Shown here: piece by piece, positions 36,853 through 46,408 of the stretch | How the letters are laid out: each line of letters opens with the position of its first letter | Numbering within the stretch: the stretch's first letter is position 1 | DNA from: Agromyces sp. 3263 | GTDB taxonomy: Bacteria > Actinomycetota > Actinomycetes > Actinomycetales > Microbacteriaceae | Length of the DNA stretch: 64,000 bases | Assembly (NCBI RefSeq): GCF_031456545.1 | Contig: NZ_JAVDUV010000001.1 | Location: 2,604,001-2,668,000 of the forward strand | Direction: 5' to 3' | Notes under the pieces: model-generated | Told to the model about the DNA's origin: nothing | The model's database searches: none | The model's input: the letters and a program-made list of their open reading frames with translations, nothing else | Translations under genes and position numbers: made by a program

Positions 36853-37839
36853 GTGCTGATCGCACAGCGCCCGACGCTCACCGAAGAGAACATCTCGGAG
36901 TTCCGTTCGCGTTTCGTGATCGAGCCCCTCGAGCCGGGCTTCGGTTACACCCTGGGCAACTCGCTCCGTCGCACCCTCCTCTCCTCGATCCCCGGCGCAG
37001 CCGTGACGAGCATCCGCATCGACGGCGTGCTCCACGAGTTCTCGACCGTTCCGGGCGTGAAGGAGGATGTCACCGAGATCATCCTCAACATCAAGAACCT
37101 CGTCGTCTCGAGCGAGCACGACGAGCCCATCACCGCCTACCTGCGCAAGCAGGGCGCCGGTGAGGTCACGGCCGCTGACATCTCCGCTCCGGCCGGTGTC
37201 GAGGTGCACAACCCCGAGCTCGTGATCGCCACGCTCAACGACTCGGCGAAGTTCGAGCTCGAGCTCACGATCGAGCGCGGCCGCGGCTACGTGTCGGCCA
37301 GCCAGAACCGCAACGAGTACTCCGAGGCGGGCCAGATCCCGGTCGACTCGATCTACTCGCCGGTGCTCAAGGTCACCTACCGCGTCGAGGCCACCCGTGC
37401 CGGCGAGCGCACCGACTTCGACCGCCTCGTGGTCGACGTCGAGTCGAAGCCGGCCATCACCCCGCGCGACGCCATCGCCTCGGCGGGTCGCACGCTCACC
37501 GAGCTGTTCGGCCTCGCCCGCGAGCTGAACGTCGCGGCCGAGGGCATCGAGATCGGCCCCGCGCCGGTCGACGCCGTGCTCTCCAGCGAGCTCTCGATCC
37601 CCATCGAGGACCTCGACCTGTCGGTGCGCAGCTACAACTGCCTGAAGCGCGAGGGCATCAACACGGTGTCGGAGCTCGTCGCCCTGTCGGAGTCGCAGCT
37701 CATGAACATCCGCAACTTCGGCCAGAAGTCGGTGGATGAGGTCAAGGACAAGCTCACCGAGATGGGTCTTTCCCTGAAGGACTCCGTGCCCGGATTCGAC
37801 GGCGCCCACTTCTACACGGGCTTCGACGACGAGAACTAG
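36853..37839 (+). CDS. rpoA: DNA-directed RNA polymerase subunit alpha
   Basis: RpoA dimerises to nucleate RNA polymerase and contacts upstream promoter DNA. It is 328 residues. The N-terminal domain has [20 protein letters not shown]; the C-terminal domain (about 245-310) has [20 protein letters not shown] and [17 protein letters not shown], the helix-hairpin-helix that binds UP elements. GTG 36853 follows AAAGGAA. It is followed by rplQ after 46 bases. Confidence 0.97.
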   Translation: MLIAQRPTLTEENISEFRSRFVIEPLEPGFGYTLGNSLRRTLLSSIPGAAVTSIRIDGVLHEFSTVPGVKEDVTEIILNIKNLVVSSEHDEPITAYLRKQGAGEVTAADISAPAGVEVHNPELVIATLNDSAKFELELTIERGRGYVSASQNRNEYSEAGQIPVDSIYSPVLKVTYRVEATRAGERTDFDRLVVDVESKPAITPRDAIASAGRTLTELFGLARELNVAAEGIEIGPAPVDAVLSSELSIPIEDLDLSVRSYNCLKREGINTVSELVALSESQLMNIRNFGQKSVDEVKDKLTEMGLSLKDSVPGFDGAHFYTGFDDEN

Positions 37840-37885
37840 TCGACCGCCCGCCGTACTGACACCCCACCACTGGAGATAACGAACC

Positions 37886-38425
37886 ATGCCGAAGCCCACC
37901 AAGGGCCCCCGCCTCGGAGGCGGACCCGCGCACGAGCGGCTCCTGCTCGCGAACCTCGCCGCAGCGCTCTTCACGCACAAGCGCATCACCACCACCGAGA
38001 CGAAGGCCAAGCGCCTGCGTCCCCTCGCCGAGCGTCTCGTGACGTTCGCGAAGCGCGGTGACCTGCACGCCCGCCGTCGCGTCCTCGGCGTGATCGGCGA
38101 CAAGGCCGTCGTCCACGAGCTGTTCGCGATCATCGCGCCGCAGGTCGCCGACCGCCAGGGCGGCTACACCCGCATCACGAAGATCGGCAACCGCAAGGGC
38201 GACAACGCGCCCATGGCGGTCATCGAGCTCGTGCTCGAGCCCGTGAGCCCGAAGCAGCGCGCCGCCAAGCCGGCCGCCGCCCCGGCCGCCGACGAGGCTC
38301 CCGCCGCAGAGCCCGAGGTCGAGTCGACCGACGAGGTCGTGACCGAGGCCGAGGCCGCCGTCGACGAGGCCGCCGGCGCCGAGGCCTCCGAGGAGTCGAC
38401 CGAGGAGCCCGCCGAGGTCAAGTAG
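37886..38425 (+). CDS. rplQ: 50S ribosomal protein L17 with an acidic/alanine-rich C-terminal extension
   Basis: L17 sits near the tunnel exit. The conserved domain covers residues 1-118 ([60 protein letters not shown]). The remaining 60 residues are low-complexity: first Ala/Lys/Pro ([16 protein letters not shown]), then strongly acidic repeats of EA, DEA and EE, ending AEVK. Most bacterial L17 proteins end near residue 120-130. A strong terminator follows. Confidence 0.95.
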   Translation: MPKPTKGPRLGGGPAHERLLLANLAAALFTHKRITTTETKAKRLRPLAERLVTFAKRGDLHARRRVLGVIGDKAVVHELFAIIAPQVADRQGGYTRITKIGNRKGDNAPMAVIELVLEPVSPKQRAAKPAAAPAADEAPAAEPEVESTDEVVTEAEAAVDEAAGAEASEESTEEPAEVK

Positions 38426-38440
38426 CTTCGCAACGCTCGA

Positions 38441-38473
38441 GAACGGCCCCGGTGCACTGCACCGGGGCCGTTC
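38441..38473 (+). terminator. alpha-block terminator after rplQ
   Basis: GAACGGCCCCGGTGC and GCACCGGGGCCGTTC are perfectly complementary (15 bp) around the three-base loop ACT, starting 16 bases after the rplQ stop. Confidence 0.85.
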
Positions 38474-38496
38474 GTCGTGCCGGCCGAGCGTCGCTC

Positions 38497-38502
38497 TAGG
38501 CT
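38497..38502 (+). promoter_or_regulatory. leaderless -10 box (TAGGCT) for truA
   Basis: TAGGCT is six bases before ATG 38509, and there is no Shine-Dalgarno sequence. The arrangement is identical to the ones at 4087 and 46927. Confidence 0.6.
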
Positions 38503-38508
38503 GGTCGT

Positions 38509-39435
38509 ATGCCCGAGTACGAGACCGTCGTCGATGAGACGGATGCCGCGGCATCCGTCGTGCGCGTACGCCTCGGCATCGCCTACGACGGCACCGACTT
38601 CAACGGCTGGAGCCGGCAGCCGGGCCTCCGCACCGTGCAGGGCGTCCTCGAGGAGGCGCTCGCGACGCTCTTCCGACGCACGGGCGCCGTGCCGCGGCTC
38701 ACGGTCGCCGGACGCACCGACGCGGGCGTGCACGCCCTCGGCCAGGTCGCCCACCTCGACGTGCCGGAGGCGGTGCTCGCCGCGGTCGCGCGACCGCGAC
38801 GAGGCCACGACGGGGACGCCACGCCCGAGCAGACCCTGGCCCGACGCCTCACCGGCATCCTGGGTGCCGACGCCGACGTCGTGGTCACGCACGCCGAGCG
38901 CGCTCCGGCCGGGTTCGACGCGCGCTTCTCCGCGATCTGGCGGCGCTACGAGTACCGCGTCGCCGACGCAGCCTCCCAGCGGGATCCCCTCGAACGGCGA
39001 CGCACCGCCGGCCGTCCGAAGCGCCTCGACGAGCGGGCGATGGATGCCGCGGCCGGCTCGCTCGTGGGCCTGCACGACTTCGCGGCGTTCTGCCGCCCGC
39101 GCGAGGGCGCGACGACCATCCGCACCCTGCAGTCCTACCGGTGGAGCCGTGCGTCCGACGGCGTGCTCGTGGCCACGCTGCAGGCCGACGCCTTCTGCCA
39201 CTCGATGGTTCGCGCGCTCGTCGGCGCGTGCGTCGCCGTGGGGGAGGGGCGGCTCGACGAGGCACAACCCGAGGCGCTGCTGCACGCGGCCGAGCGCACG
39301 AGCGCGTTCACGGTCATGCCGGCCAAGGGCCTGGTGCTGACCGAGGTCGGCTATCCCGACGACGCGGAGCTCGAAGCGCGGGCCGCGCAGACGCGGCGAC
39401 GTCGCGAATTGCATACCGAGGGCATCGTCGGCTAA
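38509..39435 (+). CDS. truA: tRNA pseudouridine(38-40) synthase
   Basis: TruA isomerises uridines 38-40 in the anticodon arm. It is 308 residues. The catalytic aspartate is in [20 protein letters not shown], preceded by [19 protein letters not shown], and the C-terminal domain has [20 protein letters not shown]. The first 20 residues ([18 protein letters not shown]) precede the conserved core and are encoded partly by the perfect palindrome GGATGCCGCGGCATCC at 38541-38556, so the N-terminus looks like a non-conserved addition. It is a separate leaderless unit between rplQ and rplM. Confidence 0.93.
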   Translation: MPEYETVVDETDAAASVVRVRLGIAYDGTDFNGWSRQPGLRTVQGVLEEALATLFRRTGAVPRLTVAGRTDAGVHALGQVAHLDVPEAVLAAVARPRRGHDGDATPEQTLARRLTGILGADADVVVTHAERAPAGFDARFSAIWRRYEYRVADAASQRDPLERRRTAGRPKRLDERAMDAAAGSLVGLHDFAAFCRPREGATTIRTLQSYRWSRASDGVLVATLQADAFCHSMVRALVGACVAVGEGRLDEAQPEALLHAAERTSAFTVMPAKGLVLTEVGYPDDAELEARAAQTRRRRELHTEGIVG

Positions 39436-39571
39436 GCTACCTCTTTGGTGCCGCCATCTGCGCCGGCACCCGAAGATGAGCCCTCCACCAGGGCGTTCGC
39501 TCGCATCGCGGGCGAACTCCCCCCGGAGTGGGATTCACGAACCCCTCTCTCGACCAGAAAGCAGCACTTCC
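39409..39571 (+). promoter_or_regulatory. rplM-rpsI promoter and leader
   Basis: TTGCAT at 39409-39414 and TAAGCT at 39433-39438 are 18 bases apart; the -10 box includes the truA stop codon. The 130-base leader starts with a hairpin, GGTGCCG (39447-39453) with CGGCACC (39464-39470). No ORF is present. Confidence 0.5.
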
Positions 39572-40018
39572 GTGACGCGCACCTACACTCCCAAGTCGAA
39601 CGAGATCCAGCGTGACTGGGTCGTCATCGACGCCACCGACATCGTGCTCGGCCGCCTCGCCAGCCACTCGGCTGCGCTCCTGCGCGGCAAGCACAAGGCG
39701 ATCTTCGCGAACCACGTCGACACCGGTGACTTCGTCATCATCGTGAACGCCGACAAGGTGGCCCTCACCGGCCAGAAGCTCGAGCAGAAGAAGGCCTACC
39801 GCCACTCGGGCTACCCGGGCGGCCTGAAGGCCGTCAGCTACGCCGAGCTCCTCGAGAAGAACCCCGTCCGGGCCGTCGAGAAGGCGATCCGCGGCATGCT
39901 CCCGAAGAACTCCCTCGGTCGCGCCCAGCTCAAGAAGCTCAAGGTCTACGCCGGCCCCGAGCACCCCCACGCGGCGCAGCAGCCCAAGCCGTACACCCTC
40001 ACCCAGGTCGCCCAGTAA
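39572..40018 (+). CDS. rplM: 50S ribosomal protein L13
   Basis: L13 is an early 50S assembly protein. It is 148 residues with [60 protein letters not shown] and the signature [23 protein letters not shown] 39572 is chosen as the family start (MTRTYTPKS); the upstream ATG at 39476 would add residues with no conservation. It is followed by rpsI after 44 bases. Confidence 0.95.
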   Translation: MTRTYTPKSNEIQRDWVVIDATDIVLGRLASHSAALLRGKHKAIFANHVDTGDFVIIVNADKVALTGQKLEQKKAYRHSGYPGGLKAVSYAELLEKNPVRAVEKAIRGMLPKNSLGRAQLKKLKVYAGPEHPHAAQQPKPYTLTQVAQ

Positions 40019-40062
40019 CTCCCGGCACCCTCGACGTTCTCGAAATAAGGATTCACACCAAA

Positions 40063-40548
40063 ATGGCGAAGATCGCAGACCAGATCGAAGCGGCTCCCGA
40101 GAGCTACACGACCGAGAGCACCCCCTCGGCCGCACCCACCACCCCCCGCCCCGTGCTCAACGTGTCGGGCGCGGCCGTCGGTCGTCGCAAGCAGGCCATC
40201 GCCCGCGTGCGCATCGCCCCCGGCGCCGGCGGCATCACGGTCAACGGCCGCGAGTTCGCGGACTACTTCCCGAACAAGCTGCACCAGCAGCTCATCACCG
40301 ACCCGTTCACCGTGCTCGAGCTCTCCGGCTCGTACGACGTGATCGCCCGCATCACCGGCGGCGGCCCCTCGGGCCAGGCCGGTGCGCTGCGCCTCGCGAT
40401 CGCCCGTGCGCTCAACGAGATCGACCGCGAGAACAACCGCGCGACCCTGAAGAAGGCCGGCTTCCTCACTCGTGACGCCCGCGTCATCGAGCGCAAGAAG
40501 GCCGGTCTCAAGAAGGCCCGCAAGGCGCCTCAGTTCTCGAAGCGCTGA
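40063..40548 (+). CDS. rpsI: 30S ribosomal protein S9
   Basis: S9's C-terminal tail touches P-site tRNA. It is 161 residues: about 35 extra N-terminal residues ([20 protein letters not shown] and following), typical of actinobacteria, then [40 protein letters not shown] and the conserved terminal [11 protein letters not shown]. An ATAAGGA site precedes the ATG. glmM follows by 21 bases with no terminator, so read-through is likely. Confidence 0.96.
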   Translation: MAKIADQIEAAPESYTTESTPSAAPTTPRPVLNVSGAAVGRRKQAIARVRIAPGAGGITVNGREFADYFPNKLHQQLITDPFTVLELSGSYDVIARITGGGPSGQAGALRLAIARALNEIDRENNRATLKKAGFLTRDARVIERKKAGLKKARKAPQFSKR

Positions 40549-40569
40549 TCCGGGCCTCCGGTTCTCCGT

Positions 40570-41931
40570 ATGCCCCGGCTCTTCGGAACCGACGGGGTCC
40601 GGGGCCTCGCCAACCGTGATCTCACGGCTGACCTGGCCCTGGGCCTCGCCCAGGCGGCGGCCGCCGTCCTCACGCAGGGGCGGCACGCCGACGAACTGCG
40701 CGCCACCGGTCGACGGCCGGTCGCCGTGGTGGCGCGCGACCCGCGCGTCTCGGGCGAGTTCCTCATCGCCGCGGTCGCGGCCGGACTCGCCAGCTCCGGG
40801 GTCGACGTGCTCGACGCCGGGGTCATCCCGACGCCGGCGACCGCCTTCCTGATCGACTCGATCGGCGCGGACTTCGGCGTGATGATCTCCGCCTCGCACA
40901 ATCCGGCCCCCGACAACGGGATCAAGTTCTTCTCGTTCGGCGGCACGAAGCTCCCCGATGAGGTCGAGGACCGCATCGAGTCCCACCTCGGCAAGCCGAA
41001 GCTGGCCCCGATCGGCGACGGCGTCGGCCGCATCCGCCGGTTCTCCGACGCCGAGGACCGCTACGTGGTCCACCTGCTCGGCACCCTCCCCAACCGTCTC
41101 GACGGCCTGCACGTGGTGCTCGACTGCGCCCACGGCGCTGCCGCCGGCGTCTCGCCCGAGACCTTCCGTGATGCGGGCGCGACCGTGACCGTGATCGGTG
41201 CCGATCCTGACGGCATGAACATCAACGACGGTGTCGGCTCCACGCATCTCGGCCTGCTGCAGGCCGCGGTGCGAGAGCACGGCGCGGACCTCGGCATCGC
41301 CCACGACGGCGACGCCGATCGCTGTCTCGCCGTCGATGCCGACGGCAACGTGGTCGACGGCGACCAGATCATGGCGATCCTGGCCGTGTCGATGCACGAA
41401 CGCGGCACCCTCACCGACGACACGCTCGTCGTCACGGTGATGTCGAACCTCGGTCTGCGGCGCGCGATGGCCGAACGCGGCATCCGGGTCATCGAGACCA
41501 AGGTCGGCGATCGCTACGTGCTCGAAGCGCTCGGAGCCGAGAAGCTCGCCCTCGGCGGCGAGCAGTCGGGCCACGTCATCATGACCGAGTTCGCGACGAC
41601 GGGCGACGGCGTGCTGACCGGCCTGCACCTCGCCGCCGAGATGGCTCGCACGGGGCGTACCCTCGCCGAGCTGGCGTCGGTCATGACCGTGTACCCGCAG
41701 GTGCTCGTGAACGTGCGCGGGGTCGACCACCACGGGCTCCACGACGACGCGCAGGTCGCGGCGGCGGTCGCGGACGCGGAGGCCGAGCTCGGCGACACGG
41801 GTCGCGTGCTGCTGCGCCCGTCGGGCACCGAGCCGATGGTCCGGGTCATGGTCGAGGCCGCTGACCAGGACACGGCCGAGCGTCACGCCGCCGCACTGGC
41901 CGAGGTCGTGCGCGAGCGACTCACGGCCTGA
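40570..41931 (+). CDS. glmM: phosphoglucosamine mutase
   Basis: The enzyme converts glucosamine-6-phosphate to glucosamine-1-phosphate for UDP-GlcNAc synthesis. It is 453 residues with [20 protein letters not shown], the phospho-serine Ser109 in [13 protein letters not shown], the metal-binding [17 protein letters not shown], and the C-terminal phosphate-binding [15 protein letters not shown]. The pathway step before it is glmS, 1.1 kb downstream. No ribosome-binding sequence is visible before the ATG, which lies 21 bases after rpsI; translation may depend on coupling. Confidence 0.95.
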   Translation: MPRLFGTDGVRGLANRDLTADLALGLAQAAAAVLTQGRHADELRATGRRPVAVVARDPRVSGEFLIAAVAAGLASSGVDVLDAGVIPTPATAFLIDSIGADFGVMISASHNPAPDNGIKFFSFGGTKLPDEVEDRIESHLGKPKLAPIGDGVGRIRRFSDAEDRYVVHLLGTLPNRLDGLHVVLDCAHGAAAGVSPETFRDAGATVTVIGADPDGMNINDGVGSTHLGLLQAAVREHGADLGIAHDGDADRCLAVDADGNVVDGDQIMAILAVSMHERGTLTDDTLVVTVMSNLGLRRAMAERGIRVIETKVGDRYVLEALGAEKLALGGEQSGHVIMTEFATTGDGVLTGLHLAAEMARTGRTLAELASVMTVYPQVLVNVRGVDHHGLHDDAQVAAAVADAEAELGDTGRVLLRPSGTEPMVRVMVEAADQDTAERHAAALAEVVRERLTA

Positions 41932-41953
41932 CGCCGCGGTCGTTCACGCGGCC

Positions 41954-41976
41954 GGCTGGGCGGGCATCGCCCGGCC
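41954..41976. terminator. bidirectional hairpin between glmM and coaA
   Basis: GGCTGGGCG and CGCCCGGCC (one G-U) pair around GGCAT. It lies in the 48-base gap between the convergent genes glmM and coaA. Confidence 0.6.
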
Positions 41977-41979
41977 CGG

Positions 41980-42936
41980 TCAGAGCTTGCGGAGCAGCAC
42001 GCTCGACACGGTGTGGTCGGCGCTCTTGCGGAGCACGAGCGACGCCCGCGAGCGGGTCGGCCGGATGTTCTGCAGCAGGTTCGGTTCGTTGATCGATCGC
42101 CAGATCTCGGCCGCCCGCTGGCGCGCCTCGGCCTCGGTCAGGCTCGCGTACCGGTGGAAGTAGGAGCGCGGGTTCGAGAACGCGCCGCGCTGCAGCTTGA
42201 GGAAGCGCTCCTCGTACCAGCGCGCGATGTCGCTCGTGCGCGCGTCGACGTAGATGCTGAAGTCGAAGAGGTCGCTGACGGCGAGGCGGTGCTCCGGCCC
42301 GGGCGGCTGCAGCACGTTGAGGCCCTCGATGATGAGCACGTCGGGACGGCGCACGGTGACCTGCGCGTCGGGGACGATGTCGTAGGCGAGGTGGGAGTAG
42401 AACGGCGCTCGCACCTCCGCTGCGCCGGCCTTGACCTCGCTGACGAACCGCAGGAGCGCCCGTCGGTCGTACGACTCGGGGAAGCCCTTGCGTGCCATGA
42501 GGCCGCGACGCTCGAGCTCGGCGTTGGGGAACAGGAAGCCGTCGGTGGTCACGAGCTCGACGCGCGGCGTGTGCTCCCAACGGGCGAGCAGTTCGCGAAG
42601 GAGCCGCGCGATCGTCGACTTGCCCACCGCGACGGACCCCGCCACGCCGATCACGAAGGGCGTCGCCTCGACGCGTTCGCGAAGGAACTCGCTCGTCACG
42701 TCGTGGAGCGACTTCGTACCGCCGACGTACAGGTTGAGCAGGCGGCTCAGCGGCAGGTAGACCTCGGCGACCTCGCGGAGGTCCAGCGGCTCGCCGAGTC
42801 CGCGCAGCTGGACGATCTCGGTCTCGCGCAGCGGCGAGGGGATCGAGGGGGCGAGCGCGGCCCAGTCCGCCCGGCCGAGTTCGATGAAGGGCGAGATCTG
42901 CGCGACGTGCGACGACGGGCTCTGCGGATCCAGCAC
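41980..42936 (-). CDS. coaA: type I pantothenate kinase
   Basis: CoaA phosphorylates pantothenate, the first step in coenzyme A synthesis. It is 318 residues with [15 protein letters not shown], the P-loop [12 protein letters not shown] (97-108), [40 protein letters not shown] and the C-terminal [19 protein letters not shown]. The GTG start is the first base of a leaderless transcript with TAGACT six bases upstream. It is divergent from glmS and convergent with glmM. Confidence 0.95.
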   Translation of the reverse strand: MLDPQSPSSHVAQISPFIELGRADWAALAPSIPSPLRETEIVQLRGLGEPLDLREVAEVYLPLSRLLNLYVGGTKSLHDVTSEFLRERVEATPFVIGVAGSVAVGKSTIARLLRELLARWEHTPRVELVTTDGFLFPNAELERRGLMARKGFPESYDRRALLRFVSEVKAGAAEVRAPFYSHLAYDIVPDAQVTVRRPDVLIIEGLNVLQPPGPEHRLAVSDLFDFSIYVDARTSDIARWYEERFLKLQRGAFSNPRSYFHRYASLTEAEARQRAAEIWRSINEPNLLQNIRPTRSRASLVLRKSADHTVSSVLLRKL

Positions 42937-42942
42937 CGTGTC

Positions 42943-42948
42943 AGTCTA
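42943..42948 (-). promoter_or_regulatory. leaderless -10 box (TAGACT) for coaA
   Basis: On the minus strand TAGACT is followed by six bases and then the GTG start. There is no Shine-Dalgarno sequence. Confidence 0.6.
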
Positions 42949-42999
42949 GTGAGCGGCCCGTGGCATCCGGCGCCCGGATGGCGCGCAGGCGACCGCGGG

Positions 43000-43005
43000 T
43001 AGGAT
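43000..43005 (+). promoter_or_regulatory. leaderless -10 box (TAGGAT) for glmS
   Basis: TAGGAT is followed by seven bases and ATG 43013. No ribosome-binding sequence lies between. It faces the coaA promoter about 50 bases away. Confidence 0.6.
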
Positions 43006-43012
43006 CGAGCCC

Positions 43013-44863
43013 ATGTGTGGAATTGTCGGTTACGTCGGCGAGCGCAACAGCCTCGACGTGCTCATGGGCGGCCTTCGCCGCCTCGAATATCGCGGATACG
43101 ACTCGGCGGGAGTCGCGATCGTCGACGACGACGGCGTCATCGAGACGGCGAAGCGCGCGGGCAAGCTGCAGGTGCTCGCCGACGATCTCGTGGCGTCGCC
43201 GCTGCACCGCGGCGGCACCGGAATCGGCCACACCCGCTGGGCCACGCACGGCGGGCCGACCGATCGGAACGCGCACCCGCACCTGGGCGACGACGGCCGC
43301 CTCGCCCTTATCCACAACGGCATCATCGAGAACTTCTCCGAGCTGAAGGACGAGCTCATGGCCGAGGGCTACGTGTTCGAGAGCGAGACCGACACCGAGG
43401 TCGCCGCCGTGCTGCTCGGCCGTGAGTACCGCCGTGTCGGCGAGCTCACCGAGGCGTTCCGCGCGACCGTGTCGCGCCTCGACGGGGCGTTCACGCTGCT
43501 GGCCGTGCACCGCGACCAGCCGGGTGTCGTGGTCGGCGCCCGACGCAACTCGCCACTCGTCATCGGCCTCGGCGACGGCGAGAACTTCCTGGGCTCGGAT
43601 GTCGCCGCCTTCGTCGAGTTCACCAAGCGCGCCGTGGCCATCGGCCAGGACCAGATCGTCACCATCACCGCCGACGGCGTCACGGTCACCGACTTCGCGG
43701 GCGAGCCCGTCGAGGTGGAGCCGTTCGACGTGGCGTGGGACGCGTCCGCCGCCGAGAAGGGCGGGTGGTCCTCGTTCATGCGCAAGGAGGTGTCGGAGCA
43801 ACCCGACGCGGTCGCCAACACGCTGCGAGGTCGCATCAGCGAGGGGCGGGTGCACATCCCCGAGCTCGAGTCCTTCGGAGACGAGGAGCTTCGCGCCATC
43901 CGTCGCATCACCGTGATAGCGTGCGGCACGGCGGCCTACGCCGGCATGGTCGCGAAGTACGCCATCGAGCAGTGGGCCAGGGTTCCCGTGGAGGTCGAGC
44001 TCAGTCACGAGTTCCGCTACCGGGAGCCGGTGCTCGACGAGGGCACGCTGGTGGTCTCCATCAGCCAGTCGGGCGAGACCATGGACACGCTCATGGCGGT
44101 GAAGTACGCCCGCGAGATGGGGGCGCGCACGATCTCGATCTGCAACACCCAGGGCGCGACGATCCCGCGCGAGTCCGACGCCGTCGTCTACACGCACGCC
44201 GGCCCCGAGGTCGCCGTCGCGTCGACGAAGGCCTTCGTCGCGCAGATCGCCGCGCTCTACCTGTTCGGCCTGCACCTGGCGCGCGTGCGCGGCACGTTGT
44301 CCGACGAGGAGCTCGGTGTGCAGCTCGCCGAGCTGCTGGCGGTGCCCGAGAAGCTCGAGACCGTGCTCGGCCAGTCCGAGCGGGTCGGCCAGCTGGCGCA
44401 TTGGATGGCCGACACCCGGTCCGTCCTGTTCCTCGGCCGGCACGTCGGCTACCCCATCGCGCTCGAGGGTGCGCTGAAGCTCAAGGAGCTCGCGTACATC
44501 CACGCCGAGGGCTTCGCCGCCGGCGAGCTGAAGCACGGCCCCATCGCCCTCATCGAGCCCGGCCAGCCGGTGTTCGTGGTGGTGCCGAGCCCGCGCGGCT
44601 CGGCGAACCTGCACCCGAAGGTCGTGTCGAACATCCAGGAGATCCGTGCCCGTGGCGCACGCGTGATCGCCATCGCCGAGGCCGGAGACGCCGCGGTGCT
44701 GCCCTTCGCCGACGAGGTCATCCGGATCCCGCTCGCCGCTCCCCTCTTCGAACCGCTCCTCGCGGTGGTGCCGCTGCAGGTCTTCGCGATGGAGCTCGCA
44801 CAGGCGAAGGGCCTCGACGTCGACCAGCCCCGCAACCTGGCCAAGTCCGTGACGGTGGAATGA
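43013..44863 (+). CDS. glmS: glutamine-fructose-6-phosphate aminotransferase (isomerizing)
   Basis: GlmS makes glucosamine-6-phosphate, committing sugar to peptidoglycan. It is 616 residues: an N-terminal glutaminase domain with nucleophile Cys2 (MCGIVGYVGERN), GHTRWATHGGPTDRNAHPH and HNGIIENFSELK, then two SIS domains (ITVIACGTAAYAGMVAKYAI and SISQSGETMDTLMAVKYARE) and the ending QPRNLAKSVTVE. There is no glmS ribozyme signature upstream; expression is leaderless. It probably starts the operon that continues with acpS, alr, tsaE. Confidence 0.96.
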   Translation: MCGIVGYVGERNSLDVLMGGLRRLEYRGYDSAGVAIVDDDGVIETAKRAGKLQVLADDLVASPLHRGGTGIGHTRWATHGGPTDRNAHPHLGDDGRLALIHNGIIENFSELKDELMAEGYVFESETDTEVAAVLLGREYRRVGELTEAFRATVSRLDGAFTLLAVHRDQPGVVVGARRNSPLVIGLGDGENFLGSDVAAFVEFTKRAVAIGQDQIVTITADGVTVTDFAGEPVEVEPFDVAWDASAAEKGGWSSFMRKEVSEQPDAVANTLRGRISEGRVHIPELESFGDEELRAIRRITVIACGTAAYAGMVAKYAIEQWARVPVEVELSHEFRYREPVLDEGTLVVSISQSGETMDTLMAVKYAREMGARTISICNTQGATIPRESDAVVYTHAGPEVAVASTKAFVAQIAALYLFGLHLARVRGTLSDEELGVQLAELLAVPEKLETVLGQSERVGQLAHWMADTRSVLFLGRHVGYPIALEGALKLKELAYIHAEGFAAGELKHGPIALIEPGQPVFVVVPSPRGSANLHPKVVSNIQEIRARGARVIAIAEAGDAAVLPFADEVIRIPLAAPLFEPLLAVVPLQVFAMELAQAKGLDVDQPRNLAKSVTVE

Positions 44864-44882
44864 CCCGGGAGCAGGAGGCGCC

Positions 44883-45251
44883 GTGATCGTCGGCATCGGC
44901 ATCGACGTGGTCGACATCGCTCGGTTCGAGCGCTCGATCACGCGCACGCCGGCGCTCGTCGAGCGACTGTTCGCCCAGAGCGAACGCGGCCGGCCCGCGC
45001 GGTCGCTCGCCGCGCGGTTCGCGGCGAAGGAGTCGCTCATCAAGGCGCTCGGCGGCCACGCCGTCATCCGGTGGCACGAGATGCGGGTGGTGCAGGACGC
45101 GGACGGCAACCCCGACTTCGCCCTGTCGGGCGGCCTCGCCGAGCACGTCCGTCGCCTCGGCATCGACCACGTGCACCTCTCGATGAGCCACGACGCGGGC
45201 ATCGCCAGTGCGTTCGTGGTGCTCGAGTCAGCGGGCGGCGGTTCGCGATGA
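44883..45251 (+). CDS. acpS: holo-[acyl-carrier-protein] synthase
   Basis: AcpS transfers phosphopantetheine from CoA to acyl carrier protein. It is 122 residues with the metal-binding Asp8 in MIVGIGIDVVDIARFER and the second motif FAAKESLIKALGG. The GTG start is preceded by GGGAGCAGGAGG. The stop overlaps the alr ATG. Confidence 0.93.
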   Translation: MIVGIGIDVVDIARFERSITRTPALVERLFAQSERGRPARSLAARFAAKESLIKALGGHAVIRWHEMRVVQDADGNPDFALSGGLAEHVRRLGIDHVHLSMSHDAGIASAFVVLESAGGGSR

Positions 45252-46408
45252 CGTCAGTCGCCGAGCCGGCGCCGGATGCCGCGGCGCGGCCCTTCCGCGA
45301 GGCCGTCGTCGACCTCGGCGCGGTCGAGCACAACGTACGCGTGCTGGCCGACCGGGTGGCACCCGCCGAGGTGATGGCGGTGGTCAAGGCGAACGCATAC
45401 GGCCACGGTGCCGTCGCCTGTGCGCGGGCCGCGCTGGCCGGAGGGGCGACGCGCCTCGGCGTCGCCGACCTCGATGAGGCGCTCGAACTCCGGGAGGCGG
45501 GCATCGAGGCGCCGGTCCTCGCCTGGCTCCACGACCCCGACGCGGACTTCGGGCGCGCGGTCGCCTCGGGCATCGAGATCGGCGTCTCGAGCGCCGGGCA
45601 GCTCGAGCGCGCCGCCGCCGTGGGTCCCGCCCGCGTGCACCTGAAGATCGACACCGGGCTCAGCCGCAACGGCGTGCCCGAGTCCGAGTGGCACGACGTC
45701 GTCGCTCGTGCCGCCGAGCTCGAGCACGCGGGCGTGATCAGCGTCGTGGGCATCTTCAGCCACTTCGCGAACACCTCTCGCGACGTGGATGCCGCACAGC
45801 TCGCCGTCTTCGAGCGGGCGCTCGCCGAGGCCGAACGAGCCGGCCTGCGACCGGACGTGCGGCACATCGCGTCGTCCGAGCAGGCCATCCGCGACCCGCG
45901 GTCGCGCTACGAGCTCGTGCGCATCGGCATCGGCACGTACGGGCTCACGCCGTTCGGCGACGGCACGACCGCCGCGGACCTCGGACTCACTCCGGCCATG
46001 ACGCTGCGCACGCGCGTGGCGGCGGTCCGCCGCGTCGAGGAGGGTGCCGGCGCCTCGTACGCGCACATCTGGCACGCCGAGCGTCCGACGACCCTCGCGC
46101 TCGTGCCGCTCGGCTACGCGGACGGCATCCCACGCCATGCCTCGGGCGGCGGCGCCGAGGTGCTGATCGGCGGCACGCGTCGACCGGTGGTCGGCCGGAT
46201 CGCCATGGACCAGTTCGTCGTCGACGTCGGCGACGATGCGATCTCGGTCGGCGACGAGGTCGTCGTCTTCGGCGACCCCGCGACGGGCGCGCCCACCGCC
46301 GACGAGTGGGCCGCGGCATCCGGCACCATCGGCTACGAGATCGTCACCCGCATCGGTCCGCGCGTCGGTCGCACCTACCTGGGCACGGTGTCGGGCGGGG
46401 CCGCGTGA
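45248..46408 (+). CDS. alr: alanine racemase
   Basis: A PLP enzyme that makes D-alanine for the cell wall. It is 386 residues with the PLP lysine Lys47 in AVVKANAYGHGAVAC, LKIDTGLSRNGV, GIFSHFANTS and LVPLGYADGIPRHASGG. It starts in an ATGA overlap with acpS and its stop touches the tsaE start (TGATG). The first 15 residues are non-conserved and contain one GGATGCCGC word. Confidence 0.94.
   Translation: MTSVAEPAPDAAARPFREAVVDLGAVEHNVRVLADRVAPAEVMAVVKANAYGHGAVACARAALAGGATRLGVADLDEALELREAGIEAPVLAWLHDPDADFGRAVASGIEIGVSSAGQLERAAAVGPARVHLKIDTGLSRNGVPESEWHDVVARAAELEHAGVISVVGIFSHFANTSRDVDAAQLAVFERALAEAERAGLRPDVRHIASSEQAIRDPRSRYELVRIGIGTYGLTPFGDGTTAADLGLTPAMTLRTRVAAVRRVEEGAGASYAHIWHAERPTTLALVPLGYADGIPRHASGGGAEVLIGGTRRPVVGRIAMDQFVVDVGDDAISVGDEVVVFGDPATGAPTADEWAAASGTIGYEIVTRIGPRVGRTYLGTVSGGAA

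Noticed and set aside
42937..43012. glmS ribozyme in the glmS upstream region
   Set aside because: Only 76 bases separate coaA and glmS, both starts look leaderless, and no ribozyme core is visible.
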